Shown here one piece after another: positions 52,577 through 60,950 of a stretch of 64,000 bases of DNA. The translations under genes and the position numbers were made by a program. How positions within the stretch are numbered: position 1 is the first letter of the stretch; the number at the start of each line of letters is the position of its first letter. The notes below the pieces were generated by a model. It was not told where the DNA came from. It ran no database searches and saw only the letters and a list, made by a program, of their open reading frames with translations. This DNA comes from Acinetobacter sp. ANC 4862 (GTDB lineage: Bacteria; Pseudomonadota; Gammaproteobacteria; Pseudomonadales; Moraxellaceae): positions 124,001-188,000 of the forward strand of contig NZ_SJXH01000001.1 in the NCBI RefSeq assembly GCF_004336635.1. Direction: 5' to 3'.

Positions 52577-52638
52577 CTAGGATCAACCAGGTCATCAAAA
52601 TAGGATTCAAGTTGGTCTTTGTATTTGATCGTTATCTG

Positions 52639-52878
52639 CTAACGCACAACTCTGGTCTGAGGCTCATGCTGTACTGATTTACCTAATTTAGTACCTGTAT
52701 AAATTAAATAAAGTGCAGACAAACCAACCAAGACATAAACAATTCGAGATAGAGGGCTCATTTCACCAAAGATTGCAGCGACCAAATTGAAGTCAAATGC
52801 ACCAATTAGGCCCCAGTTTAGGCCACCAATAATGGTTAAAGCATAAGCAACCCAGTCTATAGTATTTAATCTCATCAT
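52639..52878 (-). CDS. DUF378 small membrane protein
   Basis: A 79-residue protein with two membrane helices joined by a short loop. The conserved DUF378 segment IIGGLNWGLIGAFDFNLVA is in helix 1, and RIVYVLVGLSALYLIY forms helix 2. The family function is unknown. GGGAGAAAA lies before a double ATG. It is interposed between pepP and ubiH and appears transcriptionally separate, with terminators on both sides. Confidence 0.85.
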   Translation of the reverse strand: MMRLNTIDWVAYALTIIGGLNWGLIGAFDFNLVAAIFGEMSPLSRIVYVLVGLSALYLIYTGTKLGKSVQHEPQTRVVR

Positions 52879-53218
52879 TTTTCTCCCACTCTTGTTTAAG
52901 TTTATTTGAGGATCAGGGAAAGTATGAGAAGGAAAGTATATTTAATATGTTGCTTTGATGCTAAAAACCGATTTTCTATGTTGAATTAGTGTCAGTTTAT
53001 AGAACTTAAATTTTAACTAGGTTAGTTTTATTTGAATTATTCGCGATAAACGTAAATTAAATCATCTCTCGAATTCAATAAGTATCAAACCGACCATATT
53101 TGTTAGGAAAATGGATATAACAAGTAACAGGCACATCCTCTCCATTCACTGCATAAATCATGGTTAATTCTTCATAAAATATCTCAAGGCCTTACACAAA
53201 GATATTGCATCTTTAATA
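52879..53218. other. Non-coding gap before the DUF378 gene
   Basis: About 340 bp between the pepP terminator and the DUF378 start. It must hold the DUF378 promoter. A 28-codon minus-strand frame (53075-53161) is present but too short and weakly started to call. Confidence 0.5.
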
Positions 53219-53246
53219 AAAAAGCCGATCATCTGACCGGCTTTTA
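53219..53246 (-). terminator. Terminator of pepP
   Basis: AAAAGCCG..TCA and TGA..CGGCTTTT pair with one internal mismatch. It lies ~16 bp past the pepP stop, with a T-tract on the minus strand. Confidence 0.8.
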
Positions 53247-53261
53247 ATACTAAAAAATCGC

Positions 53262-54596
53262 TTAGGCAGCTTTCGCTTTTGCCATCAACGCTTCAATATC
53301 TTCTACTGTTTTCACCACATCTTTGGTCAGTACCAGTGGCCCATTTTCGGTAGCGACTACATCATCTTCAATGCGGATACCAATACCCCGCCATTTGGCA
53401 TCCACTGTTTCATCATCTGGGGCAATATACAGACCCGGCTCAACAGTAACGACCATACCTTCTTCGTAGGCACGCCATTCACCGTCAATTTTATATGAAC
53501 CGACATCATGTACATCCATACCCAACCAGTGACCAGTACCATGCATATAGAACTGACGGAAGGTTTCTTTTTGAATAATTTCGTCAATATCGCCTTTCAT
53601 CAAGCCAAGTTCAAGCAGACCTTCAACCATAATTCGAACAGCAACATTATGCGGTTCTTTGTATGAATTGCCGATACGTACCGCATCAATCGCTGCAAGT
53701 TGTACTTTTAAAATCAGTTCATATAACGCTTTTTGTTCAGGGCTAAATTTCCCATTCACAGGAAAAGTACGGGTAATATCCGATGCATACAATTGATATT
53801 CACATGCTGCATCAATCAGGACTAAATCCCCATCGTTTAGCTCTTTGTCATTTTCCACATAATGCAGAATGCAGGCGTTTGCTCCACCACCAACAATGCT
53901 GTTATAGGCAGGCACACAACCATTTTTACCGAAGATGTAATTGATTTCTGCTTCAAGTGCATATTCCATCATGCCCGGACGCACAGTTTGCATGGCACGG
54001 GTATGGGCTTCGCTACTGATGTTCGATGCAAGTTGCATCAACTTAATTTCTTTTTCGGATTTATGTAAACGCATTTCATCTAAAATACGATCCAGCTGAA
54101 TCACATTTGCAGGTGCAGAGGTACCTCGACGTGATTCACCATTGGCCTCAGCAATCCACTTTGCTACACGCGCATCAAAATCAGCTTGCTGACCAATACG
54201 ATAGAACAATTTCTGTTTATCGAGCAATTTCTCGATAATTTCTTCATCTAACAGATCAATCGCATAGGCTTCATCAGCCTCATAATCATCTACTGCACCA
54301 TCTACACCGGCACGGTAACCGTTCCATATTTCCATTTCACGGTTACGTTCACGGCAGAACAAGCTATAGGTATAACCTTCATCAATCGACTCAAACGTCT
54401 CAATGACAGCCACTGCTTCAGGTTCTGCAAATCCCGTCAGGTAAAAAAAGCTGCTGTCCGCACGAAATTTATAATCTGCATCACGGTTACGCATAGCAAC
54501 CAGACTGGTGGCAATAATCGCAATACTGTGCGGACCCATTTCTTCTGCCAGGCGGTCGCGACGTTCCTGAAAATCTGCTTGAGTCAGTTTCATCAT
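53262..54596 (-). CDS. pepP: Xaa-Pro aminopeptidase
   Basis: A 444-residue metallopeptidase (M24B) that removes N-terminal residues preceding proline. The N-terminal creatinase-like domain (residues ~5-140) includes FYLTGFAEPEAV. The catalytic pita-bread domain supplies metal ligands: two Asp in LIDAACEYQLYASDITRTFP, His in HGTGHWLGMDVHD, and Glu in VTVEPGLYI and IRIEDDV. It follows ygfB by ~78 bp, as in E. coli. The gene has two adjacent ATG codons and no strong ribosome site. Confidence 0.95.
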   Translation of the reverse strand: MMKLTQADFQERRDRLAEEMGPHSIAIIATSLVAMRNRDADYKFRADSSFFYLTGFAEPEAVAVIETFESIDEGYTYSLFCRERNREMEIWNGYRAGVDGAVDDYEADEAYAIDLLDEEIIEKLLDKQKLFYRIGQQADFDARVAKWIAEANGESRRGTSAPANVIQLDRILDEMRLHKSEKEIKLMQLASNISSEAHTRAMQTVRPGMMEYALEAEINYIFGKNGCVPAYNSIVGGGANACILHYVENDKELNDGDLVLIDAACEYQLYASDITRTFPVNGKFSPEQKALYELILKVQLAAIDAVRIGNSYKEPHNVAVRIMVEGLLELGLMKGDIDEIIQKETFRQFYMHGTGHWLGMDVHDVGSYKIDGEWRAYEEGMVVTVEPGLYIAPDDETVDAKWRGIGIRIEDDVVATENGPLVLTKDVVKTVEDIEALMAKAKAA

Positions 54597-54673
54597 TAAG
54601 TTTACTTTTGTCTTTTATGAGTGGAGGTTATAACTTTTTAAAATAACGTGTACTTGAGGCTCAATCGCCCGAA

Positions 54674-55303
54674 TTAGCTCGGACGATGTGGGGTAAACAT
54701 TTCTACAACACTGCTTGCATCTGTTGAAGCTGCGCGTTTCAATTGAGGCTGAAGCTTTTTCAGCAATGGGGTTTCTGCAATTTCTACTTTTTTGCGTCCC
54801 AATGACAAGCTAACAGGAATCAAGCGCACAAATTCATACAGTTCTTGATAGCTTGCTTCGCCCTCTTCATCATCGTCAGATTCTTCAAACTCGACTGCTG
54901 CAACATCTTGAAGATGTTCAATCCATTCGACTTCATCTGGACGGATATGACCTGAAGCCAGACCGAAACCGAGTACCACCCCGGCACACCAGTCTGCCAA
55001 CGCTTGTACACGATCCGCAAGAACGTGCTCATCATCAGGAAGCAGGGGTAAATAGTCCAGTTCATCATCCGATAAAGCATGAGAAATATCTTCCGCTTCA
55101 TCTGCGAGCAAATTCAGAACTTGTTCCTCCAATGCTGGAATTTCAAGGGTTGCTAAAATTTGTTGCCATTCATCGCTGGTGGGTGCCTGAGTAACACAAA
55201 TAATACCCGTAAGTAACCCATGTAACTCACTAGGGCTTGAAATCTCTTCAATTTTTGAAAAATTGTGGTGCCATTCCGACCAACCTGAAATATCGTCTTG
55301 CAT
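54674..55303 (-). CDS. ygfB: UPF0149/YgfB family protein
   Basis: A 209-residue, acidic, mainly helical protein. LHGLLTGIICV near residue 30 and LADWCAGVVLGFGLASGH near 105 are family hallmarks. The E. coli protein is uncharacterised; the Pseudomonas homologue modulates beta-lactamase (ampDh3) expression. The start is the ATG at 55301-55303 with GGATAAACG upstream; the frame extends four codons further. It heads the ygfB-pepP unit and is divergent from the zapB-like gene. Confidence 0.88.
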   Translation of the reverse strand: MQDDISGWSEWHHNFSKIEEISSPSELHGLLTGIICVTQAPTSDEWQQILATLEIPALEEQVLNLLADEAEDISHALSDDELDYLPLLPDDEHVLADRVQALADWCAGVVLGFGLASGHIRPDEVEWIEHLQDVAAVEFEESDDDEEGEASYQELYEFVRLIPVSLSLGRKKVEIAETPLLKKLQPQLKRAASTDASSVVEMFTPHRPS

Positions 55304-55367
55304 TCGTTTATCCAATCTCTATACTTCGTATATATTACCTTTGTTTGCAATACTGTGCGACTACCAT

Positions 55368-55919
55368 ATGTTAGAAGAATTACAGCGTCTACAGGCGCAT
55401 ATTGGCGTTTTAAAAACGCGACTTACGCATTATGAAAGTGAAAATAGTGCACTCACCGCGGCAAAAGAAAATTCTGCCGAACATCATCATGCCCAAATTG
55501 TACAAAAAAACGGCATTATCACCAAAAAACAAGAAGAAATAGACGATCTTAGCGAGCAATTAAGTGATGCACGCTCCCAGTTCAAGCAATTGAACACGGA
55601 TGCGACTTCTTTAGCTGATCGTTATAGTCGTTTGGAAAAAAGTTGTACCGATCTTAAAAACCGTTTTCAGGAAATTCTGGCTGAACGTAATGAATTACGT
55701 GTCATTAAAGAAAAAATGCAAAATGAACAACGTCTTGCTCAACAGGAAATTCAAACTTTACAGCAAGAACGAGAAAGATTGTTACAAAAAAATGAACATG
55801 CCAAGGCCAAAGTGGAAGCGATTATTCAACGCTTGTCCATTTTGGGGACTGCTCAAGATCAGCACGCGCAAGAAATTCAACAACTTGCTCACCCAACAGA
55901 AGCCAATGAGGACATTTAA
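55368..55919 (+). CDS. Long coiled-coil protein, ZapB-like, upstream of zapA
   Basis: A 183-residue protein that is almost entirely heptad-repeat coiled coil (residues ~1-155; Gln/Glu/Lys/Leu-rich), then a short acidic tail. Many gammaproteobacteria have a ~70-residue coiled-coil ZapB-like protein just upstream of zapA, and this occupies that place but is more than twice as long. I infer a division-related role from position only. The ATG at 55368 follows a divergent promoter region of 64 bp. The stop is 2 bp before zapA. Confidence 0.65.
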   Translation: MLEELQRLQAHIGVLKTRLTHYESENSALTAAKENSAEHHHAQIVQKNGIITKKQEEIDDLSEQLSDARSQFKQLNTDATSLADRYSRLEKSCTDLKNRFQEILAERNELRVIKEKMQNEQRLAQQEIQTLQQERERLLQKNEHAKAKVEAIIQRLSILGTAQDQHAQEIQQLAHPTEANEDI

Positions 55920-55921
55920 GC

Positions 55922-56206
55922 ATGAGTGAACAAATTGCTGTTGAATTGCGGGTATTGGGACATAATTTCCGTTTAGCCACCACTGAAACTGAAAAGGCTG
56001 ATCTGGAACGTGCGGCTGAATTGTTAAATGAAAAATATGATGATTTTCGTCGTAAAGCCCCACGTCTAGAGCCGACTAAACTGATTATTATGGTGGCTTT
56101 AGAGCTGATGCAAGAGGTTCTGGCGATGAATAAATCATTGCAAGAATATGCCCACTGCGAACGCTTGTTGGCGACCATTTTAGAAGATGTGGATGATTTG
56201 GCTTAA
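55922..56206 (+). CDS. zapA: Cell division protein ZapA
   Basis: A 94-residue FtsZ-ring stabiliser. It has the N-terminal VELRVLGHNFRLATTETEKADL and AAELLNEKYD segments, and a C-terminal coiled coil (LIIMVALELMQEVLAM). AGGA lies 9 nt upstream of the ATG, inside the end of the previous gene. It is followed by 6S RNA, the conserved zapA-ssrS order. Confidence 0.93.
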   Translation: MSEQIAVELRVLGHNFRLATTETEKADLERAAELLNEKYDDFRRKAPRLEPTKLIIMVALELMQEVLAMNKSLQEYAHCERLLATILEDVDDLA

Positions 56207-56274
56207 TTTTTCTTAAAATTGGGTAAAGTATCGGCAGTTGAAATCTAAGTTTACAGTTCCTGCACACGGATGAT

Positions 56275-56302
56275 TTGCCAATACGTGATTATTGGTTATA
56301 CT
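56275..56302 (+). promoter_or_regulatory. Promoter of 6S RNA
   Basis: TTGCCA (56275-56280), 16-bp spacer and TATACT (56297-56302) lie 6-7 bp before the expected 5' end of 6S RNA. Confidence 0.7.
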
Positions 56303-56307
56303 TACTC

Positions 56308-56490
56308 TATCTCTGAGGTGTTCGCCAGCGCGTCTATATCCCTGCCGATACTTAAATCTACGGATTGTGTTCTGCATATTTAGAGTGTATGCCCATCTTC
56401 GGATGGGAAACCCAGCAAGTATGCGTCGCGTCCACCTTGAACTTCTTCGGGTTCAGGGTAATGACATGCAGCGGCATCTTCGGAGTGTTT
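56308..56490 (+). ncRNA. ssrS: 6S RNA
   Basis: A ~180-nt RNA that mimics an open promoter and binds sigma-70 RNA polymerase in stationary phase. Its ends match the family: ATCTCTGAGGTGTTCGCCAG at the 5' side, CACCTTGAAC..GGGTTCAGGG before the 3' side, and GCAGCGGCATCTTCGGAG at the end, which pairs with the 5' end to close the long rod. A T-run follows. It lies directly after zapA, the standard location. End coordinates are within a few bases. Confidence 0.92.
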
Positions 56491-56602
56491 TTTATTATTC
56501 TCAGCATTATTTATTACAATATTTCTTCATACATTTTATATTTTAAATAATTTTATTATTCAATCTCATTGTCTTTAAGCTATTTTCATTGATATTTTAT
56601 GT

Positions 56603-56633
56603 AAAAAAATACCCAAGACTTGCATCTTGGGTA
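56603..56633 (-). terminator. Terminator of the metal ATPase gene
   Basis: TACCCAAGA and TCTTGGGTA form a 9-bp stem around a 6-nt loop, followed on the minus strand by seven T. It lies 25 bp past the stop codon. Confidence 0.88.
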
Positions 56634-56657
56634 CGTCACTTCACTTCTAATATTACA

Positions 56658-59600
56658 TTATCGAGATTTTTGCAGACGCAAAGCGTTGATGACTACTGAC
56701 AAAGAACTGAGTGACATCGCTACAGCTGCAAACATCGGGGTCAACAACAAACCTGTTAAAGGATAAAAAATTCCTGCAGCTACTGGCACACCTAAACCAT
56801 TATAGACAAAAGAAAATGCCAAGTTCTGCTTCATGTTTTTCACGCCCAGTTTCGCCATATGAATGGCATCCGCCACACCACGAATATCCCCTTTCACTAA
56901 AGTCACCTGAGCTGTTTGTTTGGCAATATCGGTACCATTACCCATCGCGATCCCGACATTGGCTTGAGCAAGTGCCGGTGCATCATTAATACCATCACCC
57001 GCCATTGCCACAACTTTTCCTTTAGCCTGATATTTTTTCACGATGTCTAATTTTTCATTCGGGGTACAGTTGCCATAGACCTGCTGAATTCCCAGCTCAG
57101 CCGCAACCAGTTTTGCATTTTGTTCATGGTCACCTGTTGCCATGACCACTTCTATGCCATCGGCAATCAGTTGATCAATCACTTGATGCGCATTGTGTTT
57201 AATCGCGTCATGAATCGAGATATAGGCCAAAACTTCTTGCGCATTGGCTAAGAAACTAATTACGTTGCCTTTAGATCGTTGCTGATCAAGTTGTGCTTGA
57301 ATCGTTTCATTTAACTTTAAGCCCAGTTGATCGATCAGTTTTTGACTACCCACATACAATATTTGATTTTCAATCTGCCCTTTCACCCCAAAACCGGTGA
57401 CATCTTCAAAATCACTGACTTTCAGCAGTTGCTCATGGGGAACAAGCTTGGTTAAAGTCTGGGCAATCGGATGGGTTGAATACTGTTCAATCGAGGCAAT
57501 CCATTGTTCCACCTGCGTTTGCTGAACTGTATCTGAAAGCAGTTTAACCTCTTTCAGGCTCGGTTTACCTTCAGTCAAGGTCCCGGTTTTATCAATAATT
57601 AAAGTCGTGACTTTACTTAAAGCTTCAATCGCTTCTGCATCTTTAAACAGCACGCCTTTTTGCGCTGCTCGACCTGTGGTCGCCATCACCGACATTGGAG
57701 TTGCCAGCCCTAGAGCACATGGACAGGCAATAATGACTACAGCTACTGCGCACATTAACGCCAGATCAAACTGTGTTTTGCCAAACACCATCCAGGCAAT
57801 AAAGGTCAACACACTAATTGCAAGCACGATAATGACGAAATATTTGGCAAATACATCGGCGAGTCTTTGTAACGGCGCTTTGGAGCGCTGTGCTTCGGCC
57901 ACAGTCTGAATCATTTTCGCCAAAGTGGTATTGGCACCCACTGCCATGGTTTGAATACGTATACTCCCCTGCTGGTTCACCGTACCGCCAATCACCCGGT
58001 CATCAACTTCTTTTTTCACCGGTACAGGTTCACCCGTCATCATGGCTTCATCGACATAAGTTTTGCCTTCCACCACAATACCATCGAGTGGAATCTGATC
58101 CCCTGAAGAAATCTGCAGGATATCGCCTTGTTTCACCATGCCAACATCTACTTCCACCACCTGATCATGCTGCACCAGTTTTGCAGTATGCGGTTGCAGT
58201 TTCAGTAATGATTTTAATGCATCAGCAGTTTTGGCACGGGCTTTTAACTCCATGATTTGCCCAAGCAAACTCAAGGACACAATCATACAGGCCGCTTCAT
58301 AATACACGGCGACCCCATGACCTGTTTTCGCCTGCATCGGGATCAGGGATGGAAAAACTGTCGCCACAATACTGTAAATAAATGCCGCCAGCACCCCGAC
58401 CCCAATCAGGCTCCACATATTCAAGTTGCGGGTTTTATAAGAAGTCCAGCAACGTTCAATAAAGGGTTTCCCAGCCCAGAGGATGACTGGAATAGATAAA
58501 ACCAGTTCAATCCACGGCTGAATATGCTGCGGAATAAAGGCATGAATATGCGAACCCATGGCTAATACAAACACAATTAAAGTCAGTGGCAACGTCATCC
58601 AGAAACGATGACTGAAATCGACCAGTTCAGGATTCGGTGCATCATTTAAGGTCGGTTGCATCGGCTCTAAAGCCATACCACAGATTGGACAGGTTCCCGG
58701 TCCTTTTTGCACAATTTCAGGATCCATGGGACAGGTATAATCCATATCCGCCGCGCCTTCAGGTACAGGACGCTGATCCGCTGGAATAAGATAAAACTCC
58801 GGATCGTCTTTAAATTTTTCCAAACAAGACGGATTACAGAAATAGTAAGTTTTAGCTTGATACTCTGTTTTTAAATCGGTTGAAATATCCACCGACATAC
58901 CGCAGACTGGATCGATCTCTGAACTCTGTACTGATGACGGATGCGCTCCGCCACAGCAGCTGGATTTCTTTTCTTCAACTGCCGCTTTTGCTGGTGAAGC
59001 ACAGCAAGAGGATGCTTTTTGCTGAGTTTGCAGATATTGTTCAGGTTGTTGGGTAAATTTAGTTAAACAGCGTTCTGAACAGAAATAATAATCTTTTGAT
59101 TCAAACTGGCTATGCCATTTAGAATCCGTTTTGACCTGCATGCCACAGACTGGATCAGTGACGGTGGTTTGCATCTCTAATCCAGCTTTTGAATCTGTGC
59201 CGCTACAACAACTCTTTTGTTCTGCGGTTTTAGGCTGCGATGCACAACCACAACCCGAAGTTTTCGCAGATTCTTTTGCCAAATATTGTTCTGGATTGGC
59301 CTGAAATTTATTTAAACAGCCCTGACAGCAAAAATAATAATTCTGTCCCAAATATTCGGTATGCGGTTTGGACAAATCTGTCACGGTCATGCCGCAGACC
59401 GGATCAATATATTGCTCTGCTTCAGCTTTTTGACTGCCACAACATGAAGATGAAGCCGCTACAACTTTAGCTTTATTTGCACAGCCACAGCCTGATTTAG
59501 GCTTGGTGTCTTGAAGGTAAGCTTCAGGATTTTTAATAAACTTTTGTTTACAGCCATCACAACAAAATAAATATTTTTTGCCCAGATATTCAAAATAATG

Positions 59601-59705
59601 TTCTGAACTTTCCGGAACATTCATTCCACAGACTGGATCAATTTTCACTAATTCAAGGACTGAATCCTGTTTTGCACAGCAGGAAGATTTTTGTTGCTCA
59701 TTCAT
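56658..59705 (-). CDS. Copper-type P1B ATPase with four N-terminal YHS domains
   Basis: A 1015-residue metal exporter. Four YHS/TRASH-type domains (residues ~22-65, 100-143, 183-226, 264-307; each DPVCGM..YYFC..C) are joined by linkers with CGC and CC clusters. A heavy-metal-binding motif (YTCPMDPE..CPICGMALEPM, ~323-349) precedes the ATPase. The core has TGEP, CPCALGLATP, DKTGTLTEG and GDGINDAPALAQ. NLAFSFVYNGLGVP and MSLSSLSVVIN match the Cu+/Ag+ (P1B-1) pattern. There is no classical HMA domain. The start is the ATG at 59703-59705 behind AGGTGAG. It is divergent from a MerR gene. Confidence 0.92.
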   Translation of the reverse strand: MNEQQKSSCCAKQDSVLELVKIDPVCGMNVPESSEHYFEYLGKKYLFCCDGCKQKFIKNPEAYLQDTKPKSGCGCANKAKVVAASSSCCGSQKAEAEQYIDPVCGMTVTDLSKPHTEYLGQNYYFCCQGCLNKFQANPEQYLAKESAKTSGCGCASQPKTAEQKSCCSGTDSKAGLEMQTTVTDPVCGMQVKTDSKWHSQFESKDYYFCSERCLTKFTQQPEQYLQTQQKASSCCASPAKAAVEEKKSSCCGGAHPSSVQSSEIDPVCGMSVDISTDLKTEYQAKTYYFCNPSCLEKFKDDPEFYLIPADQRPVPEGAADMDYTCPMDPEIVQKGPGTCPICGMALEPMQPTLNDAPNPELVDFSHRFWMTLPLTLIVFVLAMGSHIHAFIPQHIQPWIELVLSIPVILWAGKPFIERCWTSYKTRNLNMWSLIGVGVLAAFIYSIVATVFPSLIPMQAKTGHGVAVYYEAACMIVSLSLLGQIMELKARAKTADALKSLLKLQPHTAKLVQHDQVVEVDVGMVKQGDILQISSGDQIPLDGIVVEGKTYVDEAMMTGEPVPVKKEVDDRVIGGTVNQQGSIRIQTMAVGANTTLAKMIQTVAEAQRSKAPLQRLADVFAKYFVIIVLAISVLTFIAWMVFGKTQFDLALMCAVAVVIIACPCALGLATPMSVMATTGRAAQKGVLFKDAEAIEALSKVTTLIIDKTGTLTEGKPSLKEVKLLSDTVQQTQVEQWIASIEQYSTHPIAQTLTKLVPHEQLLKVSDFEDVTGFGVKGQIENQILYVGSQKLIDQLGLKLNETIQAQLDQQRSKGNVISFLANAQEVLAYISIHDAIKHNAHQVIDQLIADGIEVVMATGDHEQNAKLVAAELGIQQVYGNCTPNEKLDIVKKYQAKGKVVAMAGDGINDAPALAQANVGIAMGNGTDIAKQTAQVTLVKGDIRGVADAIHMAKLGVKNMKQNLAFSFVYNGLGVPVAAGIFYPLTGLLLTPMFAAVAMSLSSLSVVINALRLQKSR

Positions 59706-59737
59706 CCGACTCACCTATTTTATTCTTGCATTGTGTT

Positions 59738-59769
59738 AGCATAAAGTCTGTACCCAAGTACAGAGTCAA
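59738..59769 (-). promoter_or_regulatory. MerR-type promoter of the ATPase gene
   Basis: On the minus strand TTGACT (complement at 59764-59769) and TATGCT (complement at 59738-59743) are 20 bp apart (19 if TTATGC is used), the stretched spacing of MerR-activated promoters. The spacer holds the palindrome CTGTACTTGGGTACAG (59748-59763), similar to the mer operator GTAC..GTAC. Confidence 0.8.
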
Positions 59770-59787
59770 GTCATTTGAGGATATTTT

Positions 59788-60168
59788 ATGCTCACCATCG
59801 GAAAACTGGCCAAACAGTGTCATGTCAATGTCGAAACCATTCGCTATTATCAACGCATCGGTTTAATGCGCGTGCCTGAAACCACGCAGAGTTATCGTTA
59901 TTACAATGACAAAGACATTGAAACCTTAAGCTTTATTCAAAAAGGCAAAGATGCAGGTTTGCAACTCAGTGAAATACAGGAATTACTGCAACTTCAACTC
60001 GATGATCGTGCACAAGTGAGACAGGTCATTGAGCAACGCCTAGAAAAAATCGATCAAAGAATTCAGGAATTACAGGCGCTAAAAACCCGTTTAAGCAGTT
60101 GGGTGGATGAATGTAAAACCACCAATGAAAGCAGTTGTCCGATTTTGAAAGAACTTAAAAACAGGTAA
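59788..60168 (+). CDS. MerR-family metal-responsive regulator
   Basis: A 126-residue activator. The N-terminal winged helix starts LTIGKLAKQCHVNVETIRYY, followed by the dimerisation helix and a C-terminal metal loop with two Cys seven residues apart (DEC..SSCPIL). CueR also has Cys-x7-Cys, while MerR, ZntR and PbrR use an additional Cys at the start of the dimerisation helix, which is absent here. A monovalent Cu/Ag sensor is therefore inferred. GAGG lies before the ATG. It controls the divergent ATPase promoter and its own. Confidence 0.87.
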   Translation: MLTIGKLAKQCHVNVETIRYYQRIGLMRVPETTQSYRYYNDKDIETLSFIQKGKDAGLQLSEIQELLQLQLDDRAQVRQVIEQRLEKIDQRIQELQALKTRLSSWVDECKTTNESSCPILKELKNR

Positions 60169-60216
60169 ACTCCATTTTCGATGAATATTTTTGTATTTTT
60201 TGGGGACAAATAAGTG

Positions 60217-60804
60217 ATGTCAGTGGATTTAAAAATTTTACGCAAACAACTTCGACATCAACGTAGAGCCGTTTCCAGCTTTCAACACAAACAATCTCAA
60301 CAAAAAATACTCCTGCTACTCATCCGTCTAAAATCTTTTCAGCATTCAAAAAAAATTGGCATTTATCTGCATGCCTTTGGTGAAATTCAGACCAGACAAA
60401 TCATTGAATATTGTTTTAAACAACATAAAGATGTTTATCTGCCGATGATTTGCAACATAAATAAGCAATTGCACTGGGTCAAAATCACGCAACACCAATA
60501 CCGAAACAATCGATTTTCATATCATCCCCTTGGCATGAAAGAACCGGCGGCGGGTCGTGGCTTACATGTATCTAAACTCGACCTGTTAATCATACCCTTA
60601 CTCGCATGTGACATTTATGGCACACGCATAGGCATGGGTGGCGGCTTCTACGACAGAACCTTGGCCAGTGCAAAAAAAATCCCTTTTCGTTTAGGGATTG
60701 CCCATGACTTTCAACTTATTCAACAACGCTTACACCGGGAAATCTGGGATCAACCACTGGATGCCTTGATTACACCCTCAAAATATTTACGTTTCAAACG
60801 CTAA
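60217..60804 (+). CDS. fau: 5-formyltetrahydrofolate cyclo-ligase
   Basis: A 195-residue ATP-dependent enzyme (YgfA) that converts 5-formyl-THF to 5,10-methenyl-THF. Family features are the basic N-terminus LRKQLRHQRRAV, LPMICNINKQLHW near residue 75, and the nucleotide-binding GTRIGMGGGFYDRTLA near 145. GTG at 60214 and ATG at 60217 are both possible; I use ATG, preceded by GGGGA. In many gammaproteobacteria this gene directly follows 6S RNA; here it is separated by the metal-export pair. Confidence 0.93.
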   Translation: MSVDLKILRKQLRHQRRAVSSFQHKQSQQKILLLLIRLKSFQHSKKIGIYLHAFGEIQTRQIIEYCFKQHKDVYLPMICNINKQLHWVKITQHQYRNNRFSYHPLGMKEPAAGRGLHVSKLDLLIIPLLACDIYGTRIGMGGGFYDRTLASAKKIPFRLGIAHDFQLIQQRLHREIWDQPLDALITPSKYLRFKR

Positions 60805-60950
60805 ACTGGTATTTTTGACGACTAGGAACACTTTAAAATCACATATTTACTCATTTTTTATACATTTTCATTGTCCCTACCCTTGTAATTTTTGAAATAC
60901 ACTTCACTATAAAAATATGGCAACACCGTTGTTACTCATTAGGAGTGCCC

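Noticed and set aside
53075..53161. 28-residue minus-strand peptide starting MIYAVNGEDVP
   Set aside because: Protein-like in composition but very short, with no clear ribosome site; it may be a fragment of a lost gene.
60805..60950. Sigma-32 heat-shock promoter of lon
   Set aside because: No pair resembling CTTGAAA and CCCATNT at proper spacing was found; only A+T-rich sequence with a TATAAA.
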